This document shows positions 35,404 to 43,831 of a stretch of DNA of 64,000 nucleotides, piece after piece. Position numbers and translations under genes: made by a program. Under the pieces are notes generated by a model. That model saw nothing but the letters and a program-made list of their open reading frames with translations, had not been told where the DNA came from and did no database searches. Source of the DNA: Agrobacterium vitis (GTDB taxonomy: Bacteria > Pseudomonadota > Alphaproteobacteria > Rhizobiales > Rhizobiaceae); contig NZ_AP023275.1 of assembly GCF_013426735.1 (NCBI RefSeq), positions 245,505-309,504 on the forward strand. The letters are read 5' to 3'. Position 1 is the first letter of the stretch. Every line of letters starts with the position of its first letter.

Positions 35404-36282
35404 TTGGCTGAAACAATTGGGGTACAAACATTGGACGCCGAAGACGAAAGATCACGTGACTGGGTATCGATCCGTCGGCCGTTCGCAAAGGCTGGCCTGG
35501 AAACGATGACGGCGCGGTATATCCAGCAATCCTTTAAACCGCATGCACATGATGAATATGTCATAGGGATCATCGAAAGTGGGGTTCATTCGGTTTGGTG
35601 TCGAGGAATTCATAACAATGTGCCTTCAGGCACTGTGGTCACTATGCATCCAGGGGATGTCCACTATGGCAATGCGGCAATTGCCGAGGGCTGGAAGCAG
35701 CGAATGATTTATATAAGTGAGAATGAAATTCGGAAGTTCATTTGCGACATTGCGGGTGGAGACAAGTTTTTGCTACCCGATTTCAAACAAACGTTTCATG
35801 ATAGGCCGGATCTCGCCCATTCCTTCGCGCAGTTTCATGAAGTCTTGCATAACTCACCCTTGGCGTTGGCGCGTGATGTTGCGCTTGATTCGATTATGCG
35901 CGTCACAATTGGTGCCTTGTCGCCAGATTTAGTGAAGGCAAAAGACGCAAAGCAGCCGTCCGGTCGCATCGCAGATGCCGTTGAGTTCTTGCACAATCGC
36001 ATCGAAGACGATGTCACGCTGGACGAACTTTGTGATGTCGCTGGTTTGAGGCGGCGCCAAACCATTGAAGCATTCAAGCGGTGTACTGGATTACCCCCGC
36101 ACGCTTATCACGTCATTCAAAAAGTGAAGGCCGTCAAAACCATGCTGCGGAGTGGCTTTTCGGCAACCGAGGCGGCCGCAAGAGCAGGATTTGCTGACCA
36201 AAGCCATATGACGCGCCACTTCGTTGGGGTGGTTGGAATGACACCCGGTGCCTATGCTCTGGATTGCCAAAAAAAATATTAA
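35404..36282 (+). CDS. AraC-family regulator of the ligase/hydroxylase cluster
   Basis: Up to 292 residues from TTG 35404; the start is uncertain and ATG 35506 would drop the first 34. The N-terminal cupin (FKPHAHDEYVIGIIESG; MHPGDVHYGN) is the AraC_binding fold with a His-rich face. The C-terminal double HTH is clear (VTLDELCDVAGLRRRQTIEAFKRCTG and SATEAAARAGFADQSHMTRHF, each given as short pieces DELCDVAGL and AARAGFADQSHMTRHF). It sits 102 bases upstream of the exporter, ligase and hydroxylase genes in the same direction, so it probably regulates them, perhaps in response to an amino acid. Confidence 0.85.
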   Translation: MAETIGVQTLDAEDERSRDWVSIRRPFAKAGLETMTARYIQQSFKPHAHDEYVIGIIESGVHSVWCRGIHNNVPSGTVVTMHPGDVHYGNAAIAEGWKQRMIYISENEIRKFICDIAGGDKFLLPDFKQTFHDRPDLAHSFAQFHEVLHNSPLALARDVALDSIMRVTIGALSPDLVKAKDAKQPSGRIADAVEFLHNRIEDDVTLDELCDVAGLRRRQTIEAFKRCTGLPPHAYHVIQKVKAVKTMLRSGFSATEAAARAGFADQSHMTRHFVGVVGMTPGAYALDCQKKY

Positions 36283-36384
36283 CCCGCATTTTTATTCTAT
36301 CCGGTTCATGACCGGCTCTCTTAGCTTGGTTGCGTACAGCCCGCTCATCTTGCGGGAAATGCAATCAAAGAGGAAAGCCTTATC

Positions 36385-37299
36385 GTGAATGGTTTTAGAA
36401 ATGCCTCATTATCGAGAAGACCTGTTGCTGTCTCCATGTGGGCAGACTTGGCAGTCCTCGGGGTCGCTGTCGTGTGGGGGGCTAGCTATCCCGTTGCAAA
36501 GGGAGCGCTACTATACGCTCCAGTCTTGATCCTTATTCTTTATCGCTTCCTGATCACGACGATTATCATGATGATCGTAGCGCGTCGCGAGATTGTGGCT
36601 ATGTCGCGGGGAGATACTCTACGGGGATTTTTACTTGGGTCGATCCTGTTTTCAATTTTCCTTGCGGAAACCTATGGGGTCGCTTTGACGACTGCGACGA
36701 ATACGGCGCTAATCATCTCCCTTTGTGTGATCTTTACACCAATTTTGGACTACGGGTTGTCACGGAAACTTCCGCCGCCTGCCGTTATTGCGAGTGCCAT
36801 CGTTTGTTGCGTTGGCGTCGGTATCTTGACCGGTGGTATAAACGCCTTCGGTGCAGGTGACTTGCTCGTTTTGGGTGCAGCAGTATTGCGGGCTATTATG
36901 GTTGTCTCGACAAAGCGGCTTATGTTCGGCCGCCAGATTTCCTCTGCGGCACTCACTGCAATCCAGGGTTTTTCGGTCACAACACTGACCTTGGTTGTCG
37001 TGATCGCTCAATTTGGTGCCAGCAGCATTGCGGTTGATGCCGATCCCCAATTTTGGTTTGCAGTCGCATTCCTTTCGCTCTTTTGCACCATCGCAGCATT
37101 CTACATACAGAATGCTGCGGTCAGGAGAACAACGCCAACGCGTGTTGGATTTCTGATGGGAACTGAGCCCTTTTTCGGCTTCCTCCTCGCGCATCTTTTG
37201 CTCGCCGAACCGATCAGCGCGACAAGCGTATCGGGTGCCGCCCTCATCCTCGTAGGGACCTTTGCCGGAATTCTCTCCGAAAACAGGAAAAGATCATGA
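36385..37299 (+). CDS. DMT/EamA-family exporter
   Basis: A 304-residue inner-membrane protein with ten predicted helices and two EamA repeats. GTG 36385 has GAGGAAAG upstream; ATG 36436 is possible. [13 protein letters not shown] near the start and [22 protein letters not shown] (given as [10 protein letters not shown] and LLLAEPI) in the second repeat are diagnostic. RhtA, YddG and other members export amino acids. Its stop overlaps the start of the argininosuccinate-synthase-like gene (ATGA), so it likely exports that pathway's product, as RhtA-type exporters do beside isoleucine hydroxylases. Confidence 0.88.
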   Translation: MNGFRNASLSRRPVAVSMWADLAVLGVAVVWGASYPVAKGALLYAPVLILILYRFLITTIIMMIVARREIVAMSRGDTLRGFLLGSILFSIFLAETYGVALTTATNTALIISLCVIFTPILDYGLSRKLPPPAVIASAIVCCVGVGILTGGINAFGAGDLLVLGAAVLRAIMVVSTKRLMFGRQISSAALTAIQGFSVTTLTLVVVIAQFGASSIAVDADPQFWFAVAFLSLFCTIAAFYIQNAAVRRTTPTRVGFLMGTEPFFGFLLAHLLLAEPISATSVSGAALILVGTFAGILSENRKRS

Positions 37300-38513
37300 A
37301 TTTCGTTCCACAATCGATAAAGATATCTGCCAATCGTGTTTCAAATTTTGAAGATCTTATCGCTTTACCAGACAGAAGCGCCCCGGTCGTTACCATGTTC
37401 AGCGGCGGCCTTGACAGCACGTACCTTCTCTACAAATTGCAAAGCTTGGGTTTTAAAAATGTTCAGGCAGTTGCGGTCAATGTCGGAGAGACCATTGACG
37501 GGCGGTTGCTTGAGCAAGTTGCAATGCAATTGGGCGCGCGATTTGTTTATCTTGATGGTCGCGAAGCCTTCGTGGAAGGTGGCGTCAAACCTGCGATTCG
37601 AGCTCATGCGAAATACCTTGGCAATTACCCTCTCAGCAGTTCGCTCAGCCGGCCAGTGATTGCGTCACTGGTCGTCGATTATGCCACCTCGATCGGGGCA
37701 AGGGTTCTGTTGCACACTGCAAACCTGTCTCAAAATAGCCTTCCGCGGCTCAACAACAGTATAAAGCGGTGCGGCTTTGAAGGCTATTTTGGGAGCCCTT
37801 ATCAAGGCTCTGTATTGTTGCGCGAACAGAAGGCCGCTGCCCTTGCGCAAGTCGGGCTCACATTTATGACGGACCGACACCTGAGTGGAGATGAAAATCT
37901 ATGGTGCAGGGAGTTTGAGTCTGGTCCTTTGGACGATCCCGAGAGTTTTTCCATACCAGAAGACGCTTTTTCCTGGACCAGAGAAGCTGCTGATCGACAG
38001 ACGGAAGATCTCAATCTTGGCTTTTTAGACGGGAATCTTGTCTCCATTGATAATGAAGATATTGCGCTCATTGATGCCATATCAATCTTGAATCAGAAAA
38101 TCGGCAAATTCGGTCATGGCCGTTTCGTCGGCCTCGAGCATATTTCGTCCGGCGAGAAAGTTCTTGAGGTTCGTGAAGCGCCTGCGGCAGCCATCATCAT
38201 GGACGCTTTGCGCCACTTGGAAACAGCGTCTCTCAGTACCGGTTCGATCATCCTGAAGCAAGGTCTTGAACAAGCCTGGGCCCAAGAGGCCGTATCCGGG
38301 AATTGGGGCAGCACCATTCACAAAATGTGTGATCAGGCAATTATCACTGCGCTCCAAGGCGTAAGTGGGTACGTCCGTTACAGCATCGATAGCACTCGCT
38401 TTTTGCCGAAGTCCATCGTTGCTCACAATCCGAAATATATTCGGGATCGGGAACTCTGGGAATACCAGGCTGCAGGTGCGACAGCACCGGTTAGAGATTT
38501 CGACTTTGCTTAA
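37296..38513 (+). CDS. Argininosuccinate-synthase-like ATP-dependent ligase
   Basis: A 405-residue protein, the usual length for ArgG. The PP-loop ATP motif FSGGLDST is at residues about 34-41. The family signature [17 protein letters not shown] (about 197-213) is followed by a FSWT segment and [12 protein letters not shown], then [11 protein letters not shown]. ArgG joins citrulline and aspartate with ATP to give argininosuccinate. The N-terminal motif and the region around HTANLSQN differ from housekeeping ArgG, so a different amine or ureido substrate is plausible. Context (AraC, exporter, 2OG hydroxylase) points to a specialised metabolite rather than arginine supply. Confidence 0.85.
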   Translation: MNFVPQSIKISANRVSNFEDLIALPDRSAPVVTMFSGGLDSTYLLYKLQSLGFKNVQAVAVNVGETIDGRLLEQVAMQLGARFVYLDGREAFVEGGVKPAIRAHAKYLGNYPLSSSLSRPVIASLVVDYATSIGARVLLHTANLSQNSLPRLNNSIKRCGFEGYFGSPYQGSVLLREQKAAALAQVGLTFMTDRHLSGDENLWCREFESGPLDDPESFSIPEDAFSWTREAADRQTEDLNLGFLDGNLVSIDNEDIALIDAISILNQKIGKFGHGRFVGLEHISSGEKVLEVREAPAAAIIMDALRHLETASLSTGSIILKQGLEQAWAQEAVSGNWGSTIHKMCDQAIITALQGVSGYVRYSIDSTRFLPKSIVAHNPKYIRDRELWEYQAAGATAPVRDFDFA

Positions 38514-38534
38514 CCACGATAACAGGAAGCAATC

Positions 38535-39281
38535 ATGCTGAAGAAAATCGCATCTCAAGCGCAGTACAACCATAAGCAGGAAGGCGTTGACCATCTCTTG
38601 AAAAACGGCTGGTGGTTCTCAAGAGGCGAACATACAGAAGCAGCCTTTGACATCGAAATAGATGCCGATTGGTATGATTTTGCCGGTCACTGGAACCGCT
38701 TATTGTTGGATGAGTATATGCGTGACGGTGGAACTTACCGTTATCGTCGCTATAGCGCTTTCGAATATAGCTCCAAGGACGAAAAATTTCACCTCTTGCC
38801 GCATGCCCCTTATGAGCAATCCAAACGGGTTAACCACTTGAATGGCGGCTTCAAGCGTCATTTTGAGCCATTAGAGAAGTGCTTTGTCAACCATCCGGTC
38901 CTGAGCAAGATCCTGATCAATTTTGGCCGAATGTTCTCGGAAGCTGCCGGGCATGATCGCTGGGATATCAAACTCCACCCATACCGGATTACCGCTCGGG
39001 AAAGCACCTGCGGTGAGCCGACACCTGAAGGGCTGCATCAGGACGGAGTTGATTTTATTGTTTCTTATATGATCAGCCGGGTGAATGTGACTGGGGGCAC
39101 GAGCACGGTAACAAATTCTGAAAAGCAGCCGATCGGAGACGTCGAGATGAACATGCCAAACGATTTCGTCGTTGGTAATGATCGTGAAACATATCACGGG
39201 GTAACGCCTATTGCGATTGAAAATACCAAAATGCCAGTTGCATATCGTGATGTTCTCGTCATCGCTTTCGAAAAGATCTGA
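38535..39281 (+). CDS. 2OG-Fe(II) dioxygenase, amino-acid hydroxylase type (PF10014-like)
   Basis: A 248-residue protein with AGGAAG before the ATG, 21 bases after the ligase. RYRRYSAFEY (about 72-82), LHQDGVDF (His/Asp iron ligands, about 167-170), a distal YHGVTP His (about 220) and YRDVLVIAFEKI with the 2-oxoglutarate Arg form the pattern of the 2OG-Fe_dioxy_2 family. That family includes L-isoleucine 4-hydroxylase of Bacillus thuringiensis. It hydroxylates an aliphatic carbon using 2-oxoglutarate and O2. The likely substrate is a free amino acid or the ligase product. Confidence 0.85.
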   Translation: MLKKIASQAQYNHKQEGVDHLLKNGWWFSRGEHTEAAFDIEIDADWYDFAGHWNRLLLDEYMRDGGTYRYRRYSAFEYSSKDEKFHLLPHAPYEQSKRVNHLNGGFKRHFEPLEKCFVNHPVLSKILINFGRMFSEAAGHDRWDIKLHPYRITARESTCGEPTPEGLHQDGVDFIVSYMISRVNVTGGTSTVTNSEKQPIGDVEMNMPNDFVVGNDRETYHGVTPIAIENTKMPVAYRDVLVIAFEKI

Positions 39282-39325
39282 GCCACTGCATGGCTGCATC
39301 ACGACCCATCAATGGAGTACGGACC

Positions 39326-39499
39326 TTGTCAGAAGTCATATGCGTTACGGATGAACATGAGGGACTTCAGGAAAAAACTGAACGGCAAATTCTTGCGGCT
39401 GTGCAATCTGCAAGAGAGATGGAGGACCACTTCCTGACCTATTTGCTCACCATGGCTCTTCAATACCTTGCTCAAGGTGATTGCCAAAAGTCAAATTGA
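39326..39499 (+). CDS. Small hypothetical protein
   Basis: A 57-residue frame from TTG 39326 with GGAG 9 bases upstream; ATG 39290 would add 12 residues without a ribosome site. SEVICVTDEHEGLQEKTERQ and HFLTYLLTMALQYLAQ form one amphipathic helix-rich protein. It follows the hydroxylase by 45 bases. I recognise no family. Confidence 0.4.
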   Translation: MSEVICVTDEHEGLQEKTERQILAAVQSAREMEDHFLTYLLTMALQYLAQGDCQKSN

Positions 39500-39569
39500 C
39501 ACCTTTTTCTCTGGCCAATTTTGAATAGAGTAATTTACTCAAATTTGCGATTTCGGTTAGGGACACAAG

Positions 39570-39776
39570 ATGGTTCAAAAGCGTGTGAGTTACGCAAAAA
39601 TAATTTATGCGCGAATTGTTTCCGAATACAATAAAAGCACACCGCCAAAAGAGACTTTGGCGGTGGCTCGCGGGATTTTTGATAAGCAATTTCAAGCAGA
39701 TGAATGTCGAAAAAAAATCATGGAAGATCGTAAATCCGTAGATATACATGCCGTAGAGAAAAATATTAAACAATGA
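39570..39776 (+). CDS. Small basic hypothetical protein
   Basis: A 68-residue, Lys-rich protein with AGGGA 8 bases before the ATG. VQKRVSYAKIIYARIVSEYN and DECRKKIMEDRKSVD suggest a helical protein, possibly DNA-binding. It is A+T-rich like the island around it and ends 85 bases from the IS66 element. No family recognised. Confidence 0.45.
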   Translation: MVQKRVSYAKIIYARIVSEYNKSTPPKETLAVARGIFDKQFQADECRKKIMEDRKSVDIHAVEKNIKQ

Positions 39777-39853
39777 ATTTCATTTAGATGCCGTATCTAT
39801 AAAGAAATCTGGAATTTATAAAGCGTATACATATTGATAGCGTTATAGTGGCA

Positions 39854-39861
39854 GTTGGTGC
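39854..39861 (+). repeat. Left copy of 8-bp target duplication
   Basis: GTTGGTGC immediately left of the IS66 terminal repeat, identical to 42661-42668 on the right. Confidence 0.92.
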
Positions 39862-39965
39862 GTGAGCGTCCGGTGAGCGGATTTTGCCGATCGGGCAAAT
39901 CGGGGGATGTTCTGGCATTAGAACCAGCATTAGTGCTGACATTAATACCAGAACGAAGAGGTTGC

Positions 39966-40328
39966 ATGGCTCGCATGGAGATCATGTCCGGCAGTGAGCG
40001 TCGGCGGCGCTGGTCTGACGAGGCGAAACTGAGGATATTGGCGGAAGCGGATCAACCTGGTGTTCGCATTGGTGATGTGGCTCGCCGGCATGATATCTAC
40101 CCATCCCAGATCCGTTTGTGGCGGCAGTCATTCAGTTATGTCGGTCAACCGGCGATGTTCCTTCCGGTTGAAATCACCGAGGAGGCAAGCGCTACCCAGG
40201 CACCTGACACGCCACCGACGCCAGCGCTCATCGAGATCTCGCTACGAAACGGTCGGTGCTTGAGGGTTCCGGCTGACATAGAGCTTAGGATGCTCGGGTC
40301 GTTGATCGCCTGCGTGGAGGCGGCATGA
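39966..40328 (+). CDS. tnpA: IS66 TnpA (HTH accessory protein)
   Basis: A 120-residue protein. ATG 39966 is chosen because the Lys/Arg-rich SGSERRRRWSDEAKLRILAEA that follows is the conserved start of IS66 OrfA. An HTH (VRIGDVARRHDIYPSQIRLWR, in parts GDVARRHDI and SQIRLWRQ) lies at about 40-60. It is required with TnpB and TnpC for IS66 transposition and probably binds the element ends. It overlaps tnpB by 4 bases. Confidence 0.9.
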   Translation: MARMEIMSGSERRRRWSDEAKLRILAEADQPGVRIGDVARRHDIYPSQIRLWRQSFSYVGQPAMFLPVEITEEASATQAPDTPPTPALIEISLRNGRCLRVPADIELRMLGSLIACVEAA

Positions 40329-40672
40329 TCGGGCCATCGGGAAATGTGCGGGTCTATCTGGCCTGCGGAGTGACGGATATGCGGCGCGGCATTGATGGCC
40401 TATCGGCGCTGGTCGAGACGGTCGTAAAGGAGGCCCCTGGCTCGGGCGCAATCTTCGGCTTCCGCGGAAAGCGCGCGGACCGGATCAAGCTTCTCTGGTG
40501 GGACGGTCAAGGGTTCTGCCTGTTCTACAAGATTTTGGAGCGCGGATACTTTCCTTGGCCGACGGCGAAAGAAGGTGTCGCGCACCTAACGCAGGCACAG
40601 CTTTCGATGCTCGTTGAGGGGATCGATTGGCGCCGCCCGGCGTGGACATCCGCCCCCGGTCGAACAGGATAA
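40325..40672 (+). CDS. tnpB: IS66 TnpB (Orf2 family)
   Basis: A 115-residue IS66 Orf2 protein: VRVYLACGVTDMRRGIDGLSAL, then RADRIKLLWWDGQGFCLFYK and a WPTAKEG segment, with the usual length of about 115. Accessory transposition protein of unknown biochemical role; not related to the RuvC-like TnpB of IS605. Start ATG overlaps the tnpA stop (ATGA). Confidence 0.93.
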   Translation: MIGPSGNVRVYLACGVTDMRRGIDGLSALVETVVKEAPGSGAIFGFRGKRADRIKLLWWDGQGFCLFYKILERGYFPWPTAKEGVAHLTQAQLSMLVEGIDWRRPAWTSAPGRTG

Positions 40673-40744
40673 AAGCCATATTTTGCAGAGACATCCGAGG
40701 CATAAAACTGGCATGCCAACGGCAAATCGGCTAGATTTGCGGGT

Positions 40745-42310
40745 ATGGAAACAGCGCCGCCGGACAGTCAGGACGAGCTCACTGCTTTGCGCGCGCTGGT
40801 CGCGGAACAGGCGGCGAAACTTGAGAGCCAGGAAGCCGAGGTCATCAAGCGTGACTCCATAATCGGACTTCTTCGCGCGCAACTGGAGCTGCTCCGACAC
40901 CGGCAGCATGGCGCTTCCTCGGAAAAGATCGACCGGAAGATCGAGCAATTCGAACTGATGCTGGAGGAGATTGAGGCCTCCCGTGCCGAGGCTGAAATGC
41001 GTTCCGGGAAAACTCCTTTGCCGGAGTTGGACGACGCGCCGGACAAGCCGAAGCGCAAACCACTGCCCGATGGCCTTCCCAGCGAAGAGTTGGTCTATGC
41101 GGCCCCCTGCAATTGCCCGACCTGTGGTGGCACATCGTTCCTGAAGGCCGCCGACAGGGTGATCCAGATCTTGGAGCACGTGCCGGCGTCGGTCAAGATT
41201 GTCCGCCATGTCGAAAAGCGCATGATCTGCAGGGAGTGCGATACGACGGTGGCTGGCGAGATGCCGACCTTGCCGATCAAGCGCGGCAAACCCGGGCCGG
41301 GACTGCTCGCCCATATCATGATCGCCAAATTCGACGATCACATCCCCCTCTACCGCCTGTCCGAGATGTACGACCGGTTGGGGATAGACATCTCCCGATC
41401 CGTGATGGCCGACTGGGTCGGCCGCGTATCCGCTTTGCTGACACCACTCGTCTTGTTGATCAGGGCCCATATCGCAGCACTCGACCGAATCCATACGGAC
41501 GATACCCCGGTCGATGTTCTCGACCCCGGGCGGGGCAAGACAAAAACCGGCAGGGTCTGGGTCTACGTGTTCGACGGCAGTGGCTATCAATCCGCCACTC
41601 CCGCAGCCATCGCCTATTACTACAGCCCTGACCGCAAGGGGGCGCATCCCGCTGACCATCTCGCAAGCTTCAGCGGCGTCATGCATGCCGACGGCTATGG
41701 GGGATACAAGAAGCTCTACGGCAACCAGATCGTTGAGGCCGCCTGCATGGCGCATGTGCGCCGCAAGGTCCATGATGTGATCAAACTCAAGCCGTCGCCG
41801 ATCGCGGAGGAAGCGCTGTCGCGCATCGGCGCTCTCTACGATATCGAGAACCGTATCCGAGGCATGTCGGCTGACGAGCGGCGCACTCTGCGCCAACACC
41901 ATGCCCGGCCCGCTCTGGATGAGCTGAAGGCCTGGATCGAAACCACGCTCTCAACTTTGCCGCAGAAGCAGAAGCTGGCCGAGGCAATGCGATATGCCCT
42001 CTCTCGATGGGCAGCCTTGAGCGTTTACATCGACGATGGCCGGGTCGAGATTGACAACAACATCGCTGAACGAGCCATGCGTCCGCTCGGAATCGGAAGG
42101 AAAAACTGGCTGTTTGCCGGCTCGGATAAGGGCGGTGAGCGCATCGCCAACATTCTGACCATCATCGAGACGGTCAAACTGCAAGGCCATAATCCGGAGG
42201 TCTATCTGACAGATGTCCTGACCCGGATCCAGGATCACCCCAAAGATCGAATTGAAGACCTGCTGCCCTGGAACTGGACACCAGCAAACGCTCGATGCGA
42301 GGCCGCCTGA
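40745..42310 (+). CDS. tnpC: IS66 transposase TnpC
   Basis: A 521-residue DDE transposase. An N-terminal leucine-rich coiled coil (ELTALRALVAEQAAKLESQE) is followed by a Zn ribbon with CNCPTCGG and MICRECDT. The catalytic domain has HTDDTPVDVLDPGRGKTKTGR (Asp), MHADGYGGYKKLY (Asp) and GRVEIDNNIAERAMRP (Glu), then the C-terminal LPWNWTP. It performs cutting and joining of the element ends. Confidence 0.95.
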   Translation: METAPPDSQDELTALRALVAEQAAKLESQEAEVIKRDSIIGLLRAQLELLRHRQHGASSEKIDRKIEQFELMLEEIEASRAEAEMRSGKTPLPELDDAPDKPKRKPLPDGLPSEELVYAAPCNCPTCGGTSFLKAADRVIQILEHVPASVKIVRHVEKRMICRECDTTVAGEMPTLPIKRGKPGPGLLAHIMIAKFDDHIPLYRLSEMYDRLGIDISRSVMADWVGRVSALLTPLVLLIRAHIAALDRIHTDDTPVDVLDPGRGKTKTGRVWVYVFDGSGYQSATPAAIAYYYSPDRKGAHPADHLASFSGVMHADGYGGYKKLYGNQIVEAACMAHVRRKVHDVIKLKPSPIAEEALSRIGALYDIENRIRGMSADERRTLRQHHARPALDELKAWIETTLSTLPQKQKLAEAMRYALSRWAALSVYIDDGRVEIDNNIAERAMRPLGIGRKNWLFAGSDKGGERIANILTIIETVKLQGHNPEVYLTDVLTRIQDHPKDRIEDLLPWNWTPANARCEAA

Positions 42311-42615
42311 TGGCCCGCTCGAGGTTCATCTACACACTCAGCCAAGTCGCCGGCATGATCGGCGAGAACCTCGAACTGATCGAAGAAGTGACCGCAAACT
42401 CGGACAACCTCTCCGAGGGCGAACTGGTTTACGTCAGCGATGGCAGTGAAGATGGCACGAAGGGTCTGACCGAGAATGGCATCGACGAACTTCAAAGCCT
42501 ACTTGCCGACATCAGGACTTGGGAGGGCGGTATCCGCGAGTTCCTCATCGACACACAGTGCGATCCTGAAATAATCGACCGCGTCATGGCCGATGAGATG
42601 AAACGCGGCCTGTAG
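42310..42615 (+). CDS. Fourth small gene of the IS66 element
   Basis: A 101-residue acidic protein whose ATG shares a base with the tnpC stop (TGATG), inside the element 45 bases before the right terminal repeat. SQVAGMIGENLELIEEVTAN, DGSEDGTKGLTENGIDELQS: no catalytic motif. Some IS66 members carry such a gene; its role is unknown and may be regulatory. Confidence 0.7.
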   Translation: MARSRFIYTLSQVAGMIGENLELIEEVTANSDNLSEGELVYVSDGSEDGTKGLTENGIDELQSLLADIRTWEGGIREFLIDTQCDPEIIDRVMADEMKRGL

Positions 42616-42660
42616 ATTCGGACAATCGAACGCGCGAAAATCCGCTCACCGGACGCTCAC

Positions 42661-42682
42661 GTTGGTGCGGTGTTTCACCAAC
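42661..42682. repeat. Inverted repeat hit by the IS66 insertion
   Basis: GTTGGTG (42661-42667) pairs with CACCAAC (42676-42682) over 8 bases. The first arm is the IS66 target duplication, so the element inserted at the edge of a pre-existing stem-loop, perhaps a terminator. Confidence 0.6.
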
Positions 42683-42814
42683 CATCATCCGCATTCAGGT
42701 TGATCGAATAATTATGCCGTCGCCGCCGAGACATGCACATTGGTGGCAATCCGGTTGGCAGGAGGTCCTCCGTCAAGACAGATAGTGGCCGACACACGAC
42801 AATTCCGGCGCAGT

Positions 42815-43831
42815 CTAGGCTACTTTGTCAACTTCCACCAAAAAACGCTTTAATTTCAAGCCGGCCAATACAATGTAGGGCGGAAGCGCCAGGGAGTAAT
42901 GACCACAATTTAACTCTAAAATATTCGGCCTGGCTCCGGTAGCCTTCAGACTGTGCAGGAACCGATGCGACAGCTCAGGCAGGACAACCTTGTCTCTCTT
43001 CGCCAACACAATCTGGAGATCCAGATCTGGACGCGTCAAATTGTGAGCGTAATTCTCTAGGTTAAGCGGCCCCCACGCCCTTCTGAGGTCACTCAACTCA
43101 ATAGCAGGTTCAAGGCTCTCCCGTATTGATCGTGTCGCGCGCCCCGTCCAGATCATATCGGCTAGACTTCCCGCTGTGAGAAACAGCGAAGCTTTTGACA
43201 CAGCCGGCTCGTGTGCGGCGACCAACCCTGCTACCCAGGACCCTAAACTCATACCGAGAACGGAAATCTTCTTATAGCCTTTGCTGTTCAGCCATCGGAT
43301 GAGTTTTTGCCCGTCGCAAACTGCTTGCCTCACTGACTGGATGGTTCGACCCAGATTAGGACTAAGCATGAAATCGGCGTACCTAGAACCAAGGCGTCGT
43401 CGCTCAAAGTGATAAGGCATAGCAATCTCGACAACCGAGATCCCACGTTTCGAGAAAAAGTGTGCAAGCTGGTGGTTCCGAGTGCTTGCATTCCAATGAT
43501 GGAAGATCACCAAGGCATGATCGAATGATCCGCTGTCTGTTATTTTCGCCCAGACTACATTGTTCTCTTCAACGTCAGTCGAAATGTCCGATGGAAATTT
43601 GAGCCATCCACCTTGCCCTTGAAAACACTCTTTGTCCCCGCCCGGCGCATAAAAATACGCCGAGTTACCTATGGCTTGGTCCGCAAGGACACAGAAATCG
43701 TCGATAGATCCTGTGTTTTTCGCGCCCGGAAATGCGCGATCAGCGTCTAAAATAAAATCGGTTGTTTTCTTCCATTTGCCACCGCGTTGTGAACGTTGCT
43801 CATCCCAACGATCAAGCAAGTTATGATACAT
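42815..43831 (-). CDS. Alpha/beta hydrolase (ABHD18-like)
   Basis: A 338-residue protein from ATG 43831, overlapping the upstream gene by 11 bases. HHWNASTRNHQ forms the oxyanion region. GMSLGSWVAG is the nucleophile elbow with Ser about 192. AKRDKVV supplies a late Asp and NCGHYSLAL the catalytic His. The arrangement resembles the ABHD18/DUF2048 group of alpha/beta hydrolases. No signal peptide, so cytosolic. The substrate is unknown, but tight coupling to a large membrane protein suggests a lipid or exported ester. Confidence 0.75.
   Translation of the reverse strand: MYHNLLDRWDEQRSQRGGKWKKTTDFILDADRAFPGAKNTGSIDDFCVLADQAIGNSAYFYAPGGDKECFQGQGGWLKFPSDISTDVEENNVVWAKITDSGSFDHALVIFHHWNASTRNHQLAHFFSKRGISVVEIAMPYHFERRRLGSRYADFMLSPNLGRTIQSVRQAVCDGQKLIRWLNSKGYKKISVLGMSLGSWVAGLVAAHEPAVSKASLFLTAGSLADMIWTGRATRSIRESLEPAIELSDLRRAWGPLNLENYAHNLTRPDLDLQIVLAKRDKVVLPELSHRFLHSLKATGARPNILELNCGHYSLALPPYIVLAGLKLKRFLVEVDKVA

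Larger units (their letters stand above)
39862..42660 (+). mobile_element. IS66-family insertion sequence, apparently intact (2799 bp)
   Basis: Terminal inverted repeats match for the first 24 bases at each end (39862-39885 and 42637-42660; outer bases GTGAGCGTCC). An 8-bp direct repeat GTTGGTGC flanks it (39854-39861 and 42661-42668), the target size expected for IS66. It carries tnpA, tnpB and tnpC and a fourth small gene. All frames are open, so the copy looks recent and possibly active. Confidence 0.95.

Noticed and set aside
43020..43040. An ATCCAGATCTGGA palindrome considered as a second tra box.
   Set aside because: It lies within the hydrolase coding sequence and lacks the TGCAGATCTGCA core.
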